Positions 8,076 to 16,243 of a stretch of DNA of 35,612 nucleotides are shown here, in pieces (positions within the stretch are counted from its first letter, which is position 1; each line of letters starts with the position of its first letter). Source of the stretch: Beijerinckiaceae bacterium (GTDB lineage: Bacteria; Pseudomonadota; Alphaproteobacteria; Rhizobiales; Beijerinckiaceae); contig JARLIW010000212.1 of assembly GCA_031291515.1 (NCBI GenBank), forward strand, positions 1 to 35,612. Direction: 5' to 3'. Under the pieces are notes generated by a model. The model had not been told where the DNA came from. It made no database searches and saw only the letters and a program-made list of their open reading frames with translations. Made by a program: the position numbers and the translations under genes.

Positions 8076-9611
8076 ATGCGGATGGACAAAGCAATGAAGA
8101 AATTTGGGGCGGCCGCGGCAAGCGTGGCGTTTATATTGATCAGCGGCGCGGGCGGGACATTTGCGGCCGATCTGAATGCTCAACCGCCGAGCCGGCCGGT
8201 GACCATCGCGCCCGCCGGTCCAACAAGCTGCGCATCGATTACCGGTTTCTTTATGACGGACTGTCAGCTGAGTTGGTATGGCGTCCGCTTCTACGGAGCG
8301 CTCGACGGCGGTTTTGGGTACGAAACCAATGGCGCCCGGTTCGATAAATTCGCGAGCAGCAGTGTCAATACCTATATGGGCAAGTCCAATTTGGGCGGAA
8401 AATTTTTGCCGACCCCCAACGTGCTGAGCCTTTCCGTGGCCGGCTTCGACATCAGGGAACAGATTAGCCAGGATTGGGCTTTCGTCGGGCGCATCGAAGT
8501 TCAGTTCGATCCGTATGCCCTCGAAATCCTCAATGGACCGCGATCGGTCTACAACAACATCGGCGTGCCTCTCGCCCGGCAGTCCGCGGCGGGCGATTCC
8601 AACTCGCAAGGCGCGATCTATGATGGCGCCGGTTATGCCGGACTCAGCAACACCACATTGGGCACGTTGACGGCTGGGCGGCAAGGCACATTGGTGGCCG
8701 ATGCGCTCCTCGTCTATGATCCGAACACGCGCGCCTCGATATCGCCGCTCGGCTTCTTCGGGAGCTACGCTGGCGGCGGCGACACGGAGGACAGCAAAGC
8801 GACGACATCGATAAAATACCGGCTCATCCATCAAAATTATCGTTTCGGTTTGTATGGCCAGGTTGGCGGCTACGATCAAGGCAATGCGTCGCGAGGTGCG
8901 TTCCAAGGCGACATCGGCGGTGACTTCAAGGTTGGCCCCGGTCTGCTGACGGCCGACGTTATCGGCGGCTACACGAAGGACGCCGTGACTGTCGGCCTCT
9001 CCGGTCCAACCAATATGTTTGGGTATCCAACCAACCCTTACACGTCCACGAGCGAGGTCATGAGCGCGACGCTCTCCAACAACACCTCGGTGATGGTCGC
9101 GGCGAAGTACACGGTCGATCAGCTCAAACTCTACGCCGGTTATCAGTTCGTCGATTTTGCAAATCCCAGCGATCCGTACACGACCACTGGCACTGGCTTT
9201 ACGAACATTTCCGGCGAATTCCTCTGCTTCAATTGCGGCGCGGTGAACGGCACGAATATCTCCAGCACCGCATACACACACCACAAACTCCAGAATCTCG
9301 CCTGGGTTGGCGCTAAATATCTGATCACCCCGACGCTCGAACTGACCGGTGCTTATTATCACGTGAGCCAGAACGACTTTTCGGGCGGCGGCAAGAACGG
9401 GTCCGGGGGGACATGCGCCTTGGCCTCGACCGCGTTGTTTTCTTGCGCGGGTTCGCTGAATTCCGGCGCGGCGGTGCTCGATTGGACGTTCTCGCCGAAA
9501 TGGGACACGTACGTCACGACTGTCTATGAACGGCTCAACGGCGGCTTGAACAATGGCTACCTCGCGAACAATAACTGGTCGACCATGGCGGGTCTGCGAT
9601 TCCGCTGGTGA
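8076..9611 (+). CDS. outer-membrane porin, alphaproteobacterial type
   Basis: A 511-aa porin. The N-terminus is a signal peptide (MKKFGAAAASVAFILISG with a cut near TFA/ADL). The first mature segment after a disulfide-like pair of cysteines reads WYGVRFYGALDGGFGYETNG, a porin first strand. Many alternating, Gly/Tyr/Thr-rich beta strands follow, and the protein ends in RFRW with the terminal aromatic residue required for outer-membrane assembly. The start at 8076 is supported by a GGGGGAA element about 8 bp upstream. Two putative operators precede it, so it looks co-regulated with the central cluster and probably admits the growth substrate. A strong inverted repeat follows the stop. A long antisense frame over this gene is not a real gene. 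Confidence 0.9.
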   Translation: MRMDKAMKKFGAAAASVAFILISGAGGTFAADLNAQPPSRPVTIAPAGPTSCASITGFFMTDCQLSWYGVRFYGALDGGFGYETNGARFDKFASSSVNTYMGKSNLGGKFLPTPNVLSLSVAGFDIREQISQDWAFVGRIEVQFDPYALEILNGPRSVYNNIGVPLARQSAAGDSNSQGAIYDGAGYAGLSNTTLGTLTAGRQGTLVADALLVYDPNTRASISPLGFFGSYAGGGDTEDSKATTSIKYRLIHQNYRFGLYGQVGGYDQGNASRGAFQGDIGGDFKVGPGLLTADVIGGYTKDAVTVGLSGPTNMFGYPTNPYTSTSEVMSATLSNNTSVMVAAKYTVDQLKLYAGYQFVDFANPSDPYTTTGTGFTNISGEFLCFNCGAVNGTNISSTAYTHHKLQNLAWVGAKYLITPTLELTGAYYHVSQNDFSGGGKNGSGGTCALASTALFSCAGSLNSGAAVLDWTFSPKWDTYVTTVYERLNGGLNNGYLANNNWSTMAGLRFRW

Positions 9612-9630
9612 CCTCGTTGGACTCGCGACG

Positions 9631-9679
9631 ACTCTCTCCACCTCGCGTGGAGAGAGTTCTGTTCCGGAGCGGGCGGAAC
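9631..9679 (+). terminator. tandem hairpins after porin, probable terminator
   Basis: A perfect 11-bp stem (ACTCTCTCCAC, 9631-9641, pairing with 9647-9657, 5-nt loop CTCGC) starts 20 bp after the porin stop. A second 6-bp hairpin follows (GTTCCG 9661-9666 with CGGAAC 9674-9679). There is only a short T-rich step (TTCT) and no long U tract. The position between convergent genes fits transcription termination for both strands. Confidence 0.65.
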
Positions 9680-9713
9680 AAGTTCCGACAGACGGCCGCG
9701 GAGACCTCGCCGT

Positions 9714-10022
9714 TTAGGCTTCGCGTTTGTCTTCGGTGCTGAGATGTCTCTCAAATTTGTCGAGCAAGGTGAGCATCAGTTTGCGTCCGGCCTCGAAATC
9801 TGGAGAAGCCGCTCTTTGCGCGCGGTCGGCCTCATAGGCCTCCATCGACGCAAAATTGCATTCCCAGCGTACGTCAGGGCCGGTCCCTTCTAATTTTACG
9901 AAGATGCGCCCCGGGTCGAGGCCCAATTTGCGTCTGATCTCCGTTGTCATGCGGCGGTGTTTCAAGACCGCCGCCGCCTGGCCCGCTTTGGCAAAGTAAT
10001 TTGTCGTTTCAACGATCATCAT
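9714..10022 (-). CDS. small dimeric alpha/beta-barrel protein (NIPSNAP/ABM-like)
   Basis: A 102-aa protein beginning MMIVETTNYFAKAG and containing the pattern strand-helix-strand-strand-helix of ferredoxin-like dimeric barrel proteins (VETTNYFAKAGQAAAVLKHR, then IFVKLEGTGPDVRWECNF, then SMEAYEADRAQR). NIPSNAP/ABM-type proteins include monooxygenases and small-molecule-binding proteins. No catalytic residue can be singled out here. The start is supported by AGGACGAG just upstream; the second ATG at 10019 is also possible. It is divergent from the enolase-family gene and shares its intergenic region and operator (10096-10114), so it probably belongs to the same regulon. Confidence 0.75.
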   Translation of the reverse strand: MMIVETTNYFAKAGQAAAVLKHRRMTTEIRRKLGLDPGRIFVKLEGTGPDVRWECNFASMEAYEADRAQRAASPDFEAGRKLMLTLLDKFERHLSTEDKREA

Positions 10023-10095
10023 TCTCGTCCTGTCTCAAGTCATGTTTCCGCACGCGGGCGCAGTCGGGGAACGCCGCTTGACTGGATGGTCATTA

Positions 10096-10114
10096 TGATC
10101 ATAGATCGTGATCA
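10096..10114. promoter_or_regulatory. putative GntR operator, site 5 (divergent promoter of barrel protein and enolase-family enzyme)
   Basis: TGATCATAGATCGTGATCA is a perfect TGATC-N9-GATCA repeat followed by C. A TTGACT hexamer lies just to its left (10078-10083). It is placed to control both the minus-strand gene starting at 10022 and the plus-strand operon starting at 10175. Confidence 0.72.
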
Positions 10115-10174
10115 CAGCGTAGGGTCGCATAATTAGCTGGATGCGTTTTAACTGACAACGGGTGATTGAAGCGG

Positions 10175-11335
10175 ATGCCGACGATAAAGTCCATTGAAAC
10201 ACTGATCGTGCAATTGCCGACGCGCCGCGAGCATAAATGGGTCGGACTTACGGAGCGCATTGGCCGCTATCTCATCGTCAAAATGACGGACAGCGACGGG
10301 CGGATCGGTTGGGGCGAAGCTCCCGCGCTCAAGGATTGGGGCGGCGAGTTCGGGCGTTATTTCGGTGAGTCGACGCGCATCTGTAAGACCGTCATCGACT
10401 CCTATCTTGCGCCGGCCGCCACGGGCCTTGAGATCGGCAACTTCGTCGAACTCCACGCCCGCATGGACGCGATCATCCGCGGCTATCCCTATTCAAAAGC
10501 CGCTGTCGAGTTTGCGGCTTACGATATCGCCGGCCGGTGGCTGAATGTCCCGGTTCACACGCTGCTTGGCGGCAAGGCACGCGATCGCGTGCCGATCACC
10601 CATTCGATTGGCTTGATCTCGATCGCGGAAGCGCGAGAGGAAGTGGCCAAGGTCGTCAAGGAAGGGATCAGGACCATCAAGGTCAAGATCGGTTCGGACC
10701 CGGCCCGAGACATTGCGATGGTCGACGCGGTGCGCGAAGCCGCTGGCGATGCCGTTGAAATCTGTGTCGATGCCAACGAGGGCTACAAGACTCCCGGCGA
10801 GGCCGTTCAAACCATTCGCAGGATGGAAAAGAACAGACTGAAATATGTCGAGCAACCGGTCATGGGGATCGAACGCATCGCGGAAGTCGCGTCGCGCATC
10901 GACGCGCCTGTGATGGCCGACGAATCCGCATGGAATGCACATGATTCCATCCAAATCATCCAAGGCGGAAAAGTGCAGATCGTCTCGATCTATACCACCA
11001 AGGCGGGGGGGCTGTACAAAGCCATGGAGATCGGCGCGGTGTGCCGGGCCGCCGGCATCCCCTGCAACGTCAATGGCTCGATCGAAACCGGCATCGGCAA
11101 TCTTGCCAATGTCCAACTTGCCGCGGCGTCGCCGGCGGTGACGCTTTCGTGTGTCATTCCCGTTTCGACGCCGGCGGACGCGCAGCACGGCCAAGCGGCG
11201 GGCATCTATTACGAGGACGATTTGCTGGTCGAGCCTATGCGTTTCGTCGAGGGCTCCATCGTCGTCCCAGGCGGTCCTGGCATGGGTATCGACGTCGATC
11301 TCGCGAAGATCGAGAAATACCGTGTGCACGACTAG
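10175..11335 (+). CDS. enolase-superfamily enzyme, mandelate racemase/muconate lactonizing (MLE) subgroup
   Basis: A 386-aa metal-dependent enzyme that would abstract the proton alpha to a carboxylate, giving racemisation, cycloisomerisation or dehydration. An N-terminal capping domain precedes the (beta/alpha)7 barrel. Active-site residues are all visible: K169-V-K171 as one acid/base, metal ligands Asp199 (CVDANEG), Glu226 (YVEQP) and Asp249 (MADES), and Lys276 (TTKAGG) as the opposite base. Two opposed lysines place it in the MLE group, which includes dipeptide epimerases and N-succinylamino-acid racemases. I use the ATG at 10175; a TTG three codons upstream is possible. It leads the plus-strand operon with the M24 gene 31 bp downstream. 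Substrate unknown. Confidence 0.9.
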   Translation: MPTIKSIETLIVQLPTRREHKWVGLTERIGRYLIVKMTDSDGRIGWGEAPALKDWGGEFGRYFGESTRICKTVIDSYLAPAATGLEIGNFVELHARMDAIIRGYPYSKAAVEFAAYDIAGRWLNVPVHTLLGGKARDRVPITHSIGLISIAEAREEVAKVVKEGIRTIKVKIGSDPARDIAMVDAVREAAGDAVEICVDANEGYKTPGEAVQTIRRMEKNRLKYVEQPVMGIERIAEVASRIDAPVMADESAWNAHDSIQIIQGGKVQIVSIYTTKAGGLYKAMEIGAVCRAAGIPCNVNGSIETGIGNLANVQLAAASPAVTLSCVIPVSTPADAQHGQAAGIYYEDDLLVEPMRFVEGSIVVPGGPGMGIDVDLAKIEKYRVHD

Positions 11336-11366
11336 AGCCGATCAAGAATTTGAGAAGGAAAACGCC

Positions 11367-12539
11367 ATGCGGGCGGAGATTGTCACGAAGCAGGTCAAAG
11401 CCATGGCGGAGCATGGCCTGGATGCCATCATCTGTTCGTCGCCAGAAAACTTCGCCTATACGACGGGCTTCGTGGTTCCGTCACAGCCGCTTATCCGACA
11501 TCGCCATGCCATGACCATTGTCACGGCTGACGGCCGAGCGGCGGTCTTTGGCGTCGACATGGAAGCTTCGACGATCAAACGCCGCCTTCCCGACGTGCCA
11601 ACACGAATCTGGGCCGAATTCTCCGATGATCCGATGCTTGTCCTCGCCGACCAGCTTTCTGGGCTTGGCCTCGGCGATGCGCGCATCGGGCTCGATATGG
11701 ATTATCTGCCAGCGGGTGATTTCGCCCGCCTTGCGGCGGCGATGCCCGGCGCCCGCTTCGAACATGCCGAGCGCATTTTGGCGCGCCTGCGTCAGATCAA
11801 GACGCTCGAAGAGATCGCGCTGCTCAGCAAGCTTTCGCGGATCGCCGATCAAGCCATCACGGACACGTTGGCGATCGTCGATGCCGGCGACTCGGAGATG
11901 GATATCGCTAGCCATCTGACCCGGCACATCTATTCGCTTGGCGCGGATCATTTCAAATTGCTCATCGTTGCCACTGGCGAACGGAGCGTGCTTCCAAATG
12001 TCGGACCTTCCGACCGTATCCTCAAAAACGGCGATGTGTGCCGCGTGGAAATCTTCTCGGTCATCAACGGCTATCACGCGGGCGTCTGCCGGACGGCCGT
12101 CGTCGGCGAGGCTCCGCCCAAGGCCAACGATATCTGGGCGCATCTCGTCGAGTGCAAGTATGAAATCATGGCGAAGGTCAAGCCCGGCGCGAGCTGCCGC
12201 GACATCTACGACGCGTTCATCGCCAAACTGTCCAAACTCAACCTACCGCCGATCTCCTTTGTCGGTCATGGCATTGGCCTGCATTTGCACGAGGACCCCT
12301 ATCTCGGCGTGACGCCGATGCTCGGGAAGCCGGGCACGGATGCGATCATCGAGGAGAACATGGTCCTGGGCTTCGAGCCTCTCTGCTATGATACCGGGCT
12401 CGGTTTCGGCATGCAGAACAAAGATATGTTGGCCGTGACCTCAACCGGATCTAAATTGTTGTCGGATTATGCGGACACCGACAAACTCATTGTCTGCGGC
12501 TCCGCCAAGCATGGCGGCGACGTGAAAGCCGTGGCCTAG
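11367..12539 (+). CDS. M24-family creatinase-like hydrolase lacking most metal ligands
   Basis: A 390-aa two-domain pita-bread protein: creatinase N-terminal domain (about 1-145) and M24 catalytic domain (150-375). The start ATG has GAGAAGGAA just upstream. In metal-dependent aminopeptidases the five ligands are D, D, H, E, E. Here the positions read Glu228 (CRVEIF), Gly239 (YHAGVCRT), His301 (GHGIGLHLHE), Glu337 (GFEPLCYD) and Lys352 (QNKDM). Loss of both aspartates and of the last glutamate is what is known for creatinase and the ectoine hydrolase DoeA/EutD. The likely role is metal-free hydrolysis of an amidino or cyclic-amidine C-N bond rather than peptide cleavage. That role is inference from residues and context. 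Confidence 0.85.
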   Translation: MRAEIVTKQVKAMAEHGLDAIICSSPENFAYTTGFVVPSQPLIRHRHAMTIVTADGRAAVFGVDMEASTIKRRLPDVPTRIWAEFSDDPMLVLADQLSGLGLGDARIGLDMDYLPAGDFARLAAAMPGARFEHAERILARLRQIKTLEEIALLSKLSRIADQAITDTLAIVDAGDSEMDIASHLTRHIYSLGADHFKLLIVATGERSVLPNVGPSDRILKNGDVCRVEIFSVINGYHAGVCRTAVVGEAPPKANDIWAHLVECKYEIMAKVKPGASCRDIYDAFIAKLSKLNLPPISFVGHGIGLHLHEDPYLGVTPMLGKPGTDAIIEENMVLGFEPLCYDTGLGFGMQNKDMLAVTSTGSKLLSDYADTDKLIVCGSAKHGGDVKAVA

Positions 12540-12660
12540 ACGATGGGCCCCGGCGCGTTGTCAGAGTGTACGAAGATGGATTGTCGGGTCTGTCCCCGCG
12601 CTCGATCGGCAGTATCGAACGAACTGAAAAATCTGTTGTGAAACTGTCGGGCGAGCAAAA

Positions 12661-14100
12661 ATGCGCACACTGATCGAACATCTGAATTTTGTTCTTACGG
12701 TCGACAAGTCCGACACGGTCTTGCGCGACGCCAGCATCGTGGTCGAGAACGATAGGATCGCCGGCATCGGCCCGGCGACGGAAATCGCCAAGCAGTATGA
12801 GAATGCCGTCTTCGACAAGGTGATCGACGGTACGATGTTGGGCATGTGCCCGGGTTTCGTCGACAGCCACGTGCATCTTTCGGAAACCCTGTCGCGCGCG
12901 GTCTTCCCCGACAATCTGAATACCCGTGCTTGGGTATTCCATTGGGCCAAACCGTTCTATGCTCATATCACCGAGGAAGACGAATATTGGGGCGCGCTGC
13001 TTGGCATCACCGAGATGTTGCGTTCAGGCACCACCTGCTTCCTCGACATGGGCTCGCAATACGATCCCGGGATCGTCGTGCGCGCGATGGATAAGACGGG
13101 CATCCGCGGCATTACCGGCCGTCATGCCGCCGACAATCCGCCGGCTGAGCTGCCGCGTGGCTGGACACAGGAAATGGCGGACCACCACTTCTTCCCGGAC
13201 GCGCCAACGGCCCTCAAAGTATTGGAAGACTGTGTCCGCCGATACAACAATGTGCTCGATGGCCGCGTCCGTTGTTGGGTCAACATCGAGGGGAAGGAGC
13301 CTTGCAGCCTCGAACTGCATGTCGGGGCCGTCGCTCTCGCCGAGAAGCTGGGAGTTGGCACCACCTATCATCTCGCGACCTCGATCGAAGAAGCCAAGAT
13401 CTGCGAAAGCAAATATGGTTGCTGGCCGGTCACGCGCATCGACCGCGCGGGCGGCATCCGGAAGAACCTCGTGATCGCCCATGGCGTGGCGATCGCCGAC
13501 GCGGAAGTCACGTTGCTTGCCGAACGCGGCGCCAGTGTCGCCTTCTGCCCGTGTTCGTCTTTCAAATTGGGGAAGGGCGCGACATCGATCGGCAAATATC
13601 CGGAAATGGTCAAAGCCGGTGTTGCGGTCGGTCTTGGCACGGATGGTGTCTCCGCCGCCGGCAATATGAATTTGATGCGGCAGATTCTCTTGGTCGCCGG
13701 CATGTTCAAGGATGCTCGCCTCGAGCCCGATATTTTCACCGCGCGCCAAGCCTTGCGCGCCGCGACGATCGAAGGCGCCCGCGCCTTGATGTGGGATGAC
13801 GAGATCGGCTCGCTGGAACCCGGCAAGAAGGCCGATTTCATCCTATTCGATCTCGACCATGTCGAGTGGACGCCCTTCTACGATCCGCTTCAGGCGCTCG
13901 TGTTCTCGGCTTCGACAGGGTCGATCGTCCAAACCTGGGTCGATGGAAAACCGGTTTACGCCGACGGGAAGGTCCAGGGTGTCGACGAGGCGGAAATCCG
14001 CCGCAAGGCGCGTGAGTTGGCGAAAGCCGCCGTCGCGCGTGCGGGCTTGCACGAAGAGGGGATCGAAACGACGACGACGCTTTATCAGGAGGGAAACTGA
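12661..14100 (+). CDS. ATZ/TRZ-type amidohydrolase (deaminase/chlorohydrolase family)
   Basis: A 479-aa metal-dependent hydrolase of the cytosine deaminase/SAH deaminase/TrzA group. The metal site is H70-x-H72 (DSHVHL), His237 (TYHLATS), His274 (IAHGV) and Asp328 (LGTDGVSAAG). In deaminases of this group His237 is normally followed three residues on by a catalytic Glu (HxxE); here that position is Thr240, so the proton-shuttle chemistry may differ. The N- and C-terminal strands form the usual small beta-sandwich domain. It lies 121 bp after the M24 gene on the same strand; the gap shows no operator of the kind seen elsewhere, so it is probably read from the promoter at 10.1 kb. A deamination or ring-opening of a nitrogen heterocycle fits. 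Confidence 0.88.
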   Translation: MRTLIEHLNFVLTVDKSDTVLRDASIVVENDRIAGIGPATEIAKQYENAVFDKVIDGTMLGMCPGFVDSHVHLSETLSRAVFPDNLNTRAWVFHWAKPFYAHITEEDEYWGALLGITEMLRSGTTCFLDMGSQYDPGIVVRAMDKTGIRGITGRHAADNPPAELPRGWTQEMADHHFFPDAPTALKVLEDCVRRYNNVLDGRVRCWVNIEGKEPCSLELHVGAVALAEKLGVGTTYHLATSIEEAKICESKYGCWPVTRIDRAGGIRKNLVIAHGVAIADAEVTLLAERGASVAFCPCSSFKLGKGATSIGKYPEMVKAGVAVGLGTDGVSAAGNMNLMRQILLVAGMFKDARLEPDIFTARQALRAATIEGARALMWDDEIGSLEPGKKADFILFDLDHVEWTPFYDPLQALVFSASTGSIVQTWVDGKPVYADGKVQGVDEAEIRRKARELAKAAVARAGLHEEGIETTTTLYQEGN

Positions 14101-14158
14101 ATCCGGCCGGTTTCGCATCCGATGGCGTCCGCGGTCCCCCAATCCGGATCCTTGTCAG

Positions 14159-14177
14159 TGATCCCAAAACGTGATCA
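14159..14177. promoter_or_regulatory. putative GntR operator, site 6 (before the six-gene operon)
   Basis: TGATCCCAAAACGTGATCA (14159-14177) is a perfect TGATC-N9-GATCA repeat, here followed by A instead of C. It lies in the 167-bp gap between the amidohydrolase and the octopine-dehydrogenase-family gene, 90 bp before the latter's GTG start, indicating an internal promoter of the cluster. Confidence 0.7.
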
Positions 14178-14267
14178 AACTTTATCGGCGTCGAGGTGTC
14201 GGAAGGATGGCCGGCCATGCGACCAAGACCGGACACCGGCACCGGCCGCCAAGCCCCGGAGACAAGC

Positions 14268-15356
14268 GTGAAAGTTGCAGTGTTAGGGGCGGGAGCGGGC
14301 GGCGCGGCCTCGGTTGTCGAATTGGTCCAAGCAGGACACATCGTTCATTTCTGGGGCCGATCGCCCGAGACGCTCGAACCGCATGTCAAACTGGGTGGAG
14401 TCGCCTATGACGGCGTATTCGGTGAGGGCGTCGCGCATCCCGCCTTGATCACGACGGACTTCAAAGCGGCAATCGAAGCCGTCGACGTCGCGGTGGTCGT
14501 GCTGCCAACTTTCTCGCATGCCCCGATCGCCTCCGCGTTGGCAAAGGCTGGCTGGTCCTCGGACAAACTGATTGTTCTCAATCCGGGTCATACGGGGGGC
14601 GCGTTGGAATTTGCGCATGCCTTCGCGCGCGAAGGCGGGGCTGTTCCGCCCGTCGTCGAATTTTCGACGCTTGCCTATGTCGCGCGCAAATACCGTCCCG
14701 ACGGCGTCACCATCAGCGGTCGCGCGAAGGAATTGAAAGCAGCGGCTCTAGGAGGCGGCGGCGCGGCCCTTGAGATCGCGGCGAAATTGTATCGGGGGCT
14801 CAATCCTGTCGCGGATGTTCTCGCGACCGATCTTTCCAACGTCAACATGATCCTGCATCCGCCGGGTGCCGTGCTCGCGGCGGCCTGGGCCGAGGCGAGG
14901 GGCGGCGATTTCACGTTTTACGTCGACGCGATGACTCCCGGCGTCGCGCGCGTCATGAAGCAGTTGGACAACGAACGATTGGCGGTGGCCAAGGCGTTCG
15001 GGCACGAGCTGCCGAATTTGATTCAGGAGATGAAGCTGCTCGGGACCGTCGAGGCCGATGTGACCGACACCAGCGACTTCCGATCCGCAATCGCTGGCGG
15101 CGAAGCCAATAAGCGCATCAAGGGACCAAATTCACTCGATCATCGCTACTACAAGGAAGACTTTGGACACGGGCTGCTGCCATTCCTTGAATTCGCGAAG
15201 ATCGCGGGCGTCGAGACGCCGGTGGCGCAGGCTCTGTTCAATGTGGCGCAAATCGCTGTCGGAATGGATTATCGCAACGGCGGCCGCACCGCGGAGACGA
15301 TGGGTATTGCCGGAATGACCAAGGATCAGGTCATCGAGAAGGTGAGGGCGCTATGA
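14268..15356 (+). CDS. NAD(P)-dependent oxidoreductase of the octopine/nopaline dehydrogenase family
   Basis: A 362-aa two-domain dehydrogenase. The start is GTG at 14268 with GGAG 7 bp upstream; this puts the first beta strand of the Rossmann fold at the N-terminus (VKVAVLGAGAGG, glycine motif 7-12). A longer reading from an upstream ATG would add a Pro/Arg-rich tail. The C-terminal helical domain carries the family signature HPPGAVLAAAW...FTFYVDAMTPGVARVM...DNERLAVAKAFG. Known members oxidise or form opines (secondary amines between an amino acid and a keto acid). In a catabolic operon the oxidative direction, opine-like amine to imine, is the more likely one. Its stop overlaps the next ATG (ATGA). 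Confidence 0.88.
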   Translation: MKVAVLGAGAGGAASVVELVQAGHIVHFWGRSPETLEPHVKLGGVAYDGVFGEGVAHPALITTDFKAAIEAVDVAVVVLPTFSHAPIASALAKAGWSSDKLIVLNPGHTGGALEFAHAFAREGGAVPPVVEFSTLAYVARKYRPDGVTISGRAKELKAAALGGGGAALEIAAKLYRGLNPVADVLATDLSNVNMILHPPGAVLAAAWAEARGGDFTFYVDAMTPGVARVMKQLDNERLAVAKAFGHELPNLIQEMKLLGTVEADVTDTSDFRSAIAGGEANKRIKGPNSLDHRYYKEDFGHGLLPFLEFAKIAGVETPVAQALFNVAQIAVGMDYRNGGRTAETMGIAGMTKDQVIEKVRAL

Positions 15357-16243
15357 GCTGGCGGAAGATCGTTATCGCGATCGTTGCGGGGGATGCCCGC
15401 GAACAGGAGATTGCCCGCTGCGCCGTTCGCGCTGGCGCGACCGTCCGCGCCTACGGCTTCCCGTGGCCGGAGGCGGGCATCGAGGGCGTCTTCCACGCCG
15501 AGAATGCCGCCGAGGCATTGAAGGGCGCCGACATTGCTCTGTTTCCGATTCCAGGAATCTCGGCCGAGGGTGCGTTGTTCGCGCCGAAATGTTCGGAGAA
15601 GATCATCCCGACGCGCGAAGTGCTGGCCGGCATGAACAAACCGGGCCACATCATTTTGGGTTGGGGCGATCCCAATCTGAAGAAGCATTGCGCGGAACTT
15701 GGAATCACGCTGCACGAATATGAATGGGACGTCGATCTGATGTTGCTGCGCGGTCCGGCAATCGTCGAAGGCGTGCTCAAGGTGATTATCGAGAATACCG
15801 AGATCACCATCCATAAGTCCAACATCACATTGGTCGGGCAGGGCACGATTGGTTCGCTTCTGACGAGAACGCTCGTGACGCTCGGCGCGCATGTTCGCGT
15901 TGCCGCGCGCAACCCCGTCCAGCGCGCCGCGGCCTATGCGGCCGGCGCGGACCCCCTGGAACTGGAGCAGTTGCCCGACTGTCTGCCCGAGACGGATATC
16001 GTCATCGGGACCGTCCCCAAGCAGTTGCTCGACCGGGCATTGCTGACGCTTCTGCCCAAGCATGCGCTTCTCGTCGATGTGGCGGCCCCGCCGGGCACGA
16101 TCAATCGCGACGCGGCGGGCGAATTCGGACTGAAGACTATCTGGGCAAGGGGCATGGGCGCGCGCGCGCCCATTACAGTGGGCCGCAGCCAATGGAGCGG
16201 CATCAGCCGCCGGATCGACGGAATCTTGGAGCAAGCCAAATGA
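15353..16243 (+). CDS. dipicolinate synthase subunit A (DpaA/SpoVFA)-like dehydrogenase
   Basis: A 296-aa Rossmann-type protein. Its layout matches DpaA of spore formers. An N-terminal flavodoxin-like domain has GDAREQEIARC (13-23; Bacillus DpaA has a GDARQLEIIR-type motif). A linker PAIVEGVLKVIIENTEITIH (135-154) is followed by an NAD(P)-binding domain with LVGQGTIGSLLTRTL (160-174) and VRVAARN (181-187). DpaA forms dipicolinate from a cyclic dihydrodipicolinate-type intermediate together with DpaB. No DpaB homologue is present here and the host is not a spore former, so a related reaction on a different cyclic imine or amine is likelier. The gene overlaps both neighbours by ATGA. Assignment rests on motif resemblance recalled from the family, not on an alignment. 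Confidence 0.7.
   Translation: MSWRKIVIAIVAGDAREQEIARCAVRAGATVRAYGFPWPEAGIEGVFHAENAAEALKGADIALFPIPGISAEGALFAPKCSEKIIPTREVLAGMNKPGHIILGWGDPNLKKHCAELGITLHEYEWDVDLMLLRGPAIVEGVLKVIIENTEITIHKSNITLVGQGTIGSLLTRTLVTLGAHVRVAARNPVQRAAAYAAGADPLELEQLPDCLPETDIVIGTVPKQLLDRALLTLLPKHALLVDVAAPPGTINRDAAGEFGLKTIWARGMGARAPITVGRSQWSGISRRIDGILEQAK

Noticed and set aside
8052-9641. Long minus-strand open frame (529 codons) opposite the porin
   Set aside because: Arg/Glu-rich composition with no domain, no ribosome site, fully antisense to a gene with signal peptide and porin C-terminus; typical artefact of GC-rich codon usage.
15353-16243. Dipicolinate synthesis for spores
   Set aside because: No DpaB, no sporulation genes, and the gene lies in a degradative operon of an apparently Gram-negative organism with porins.
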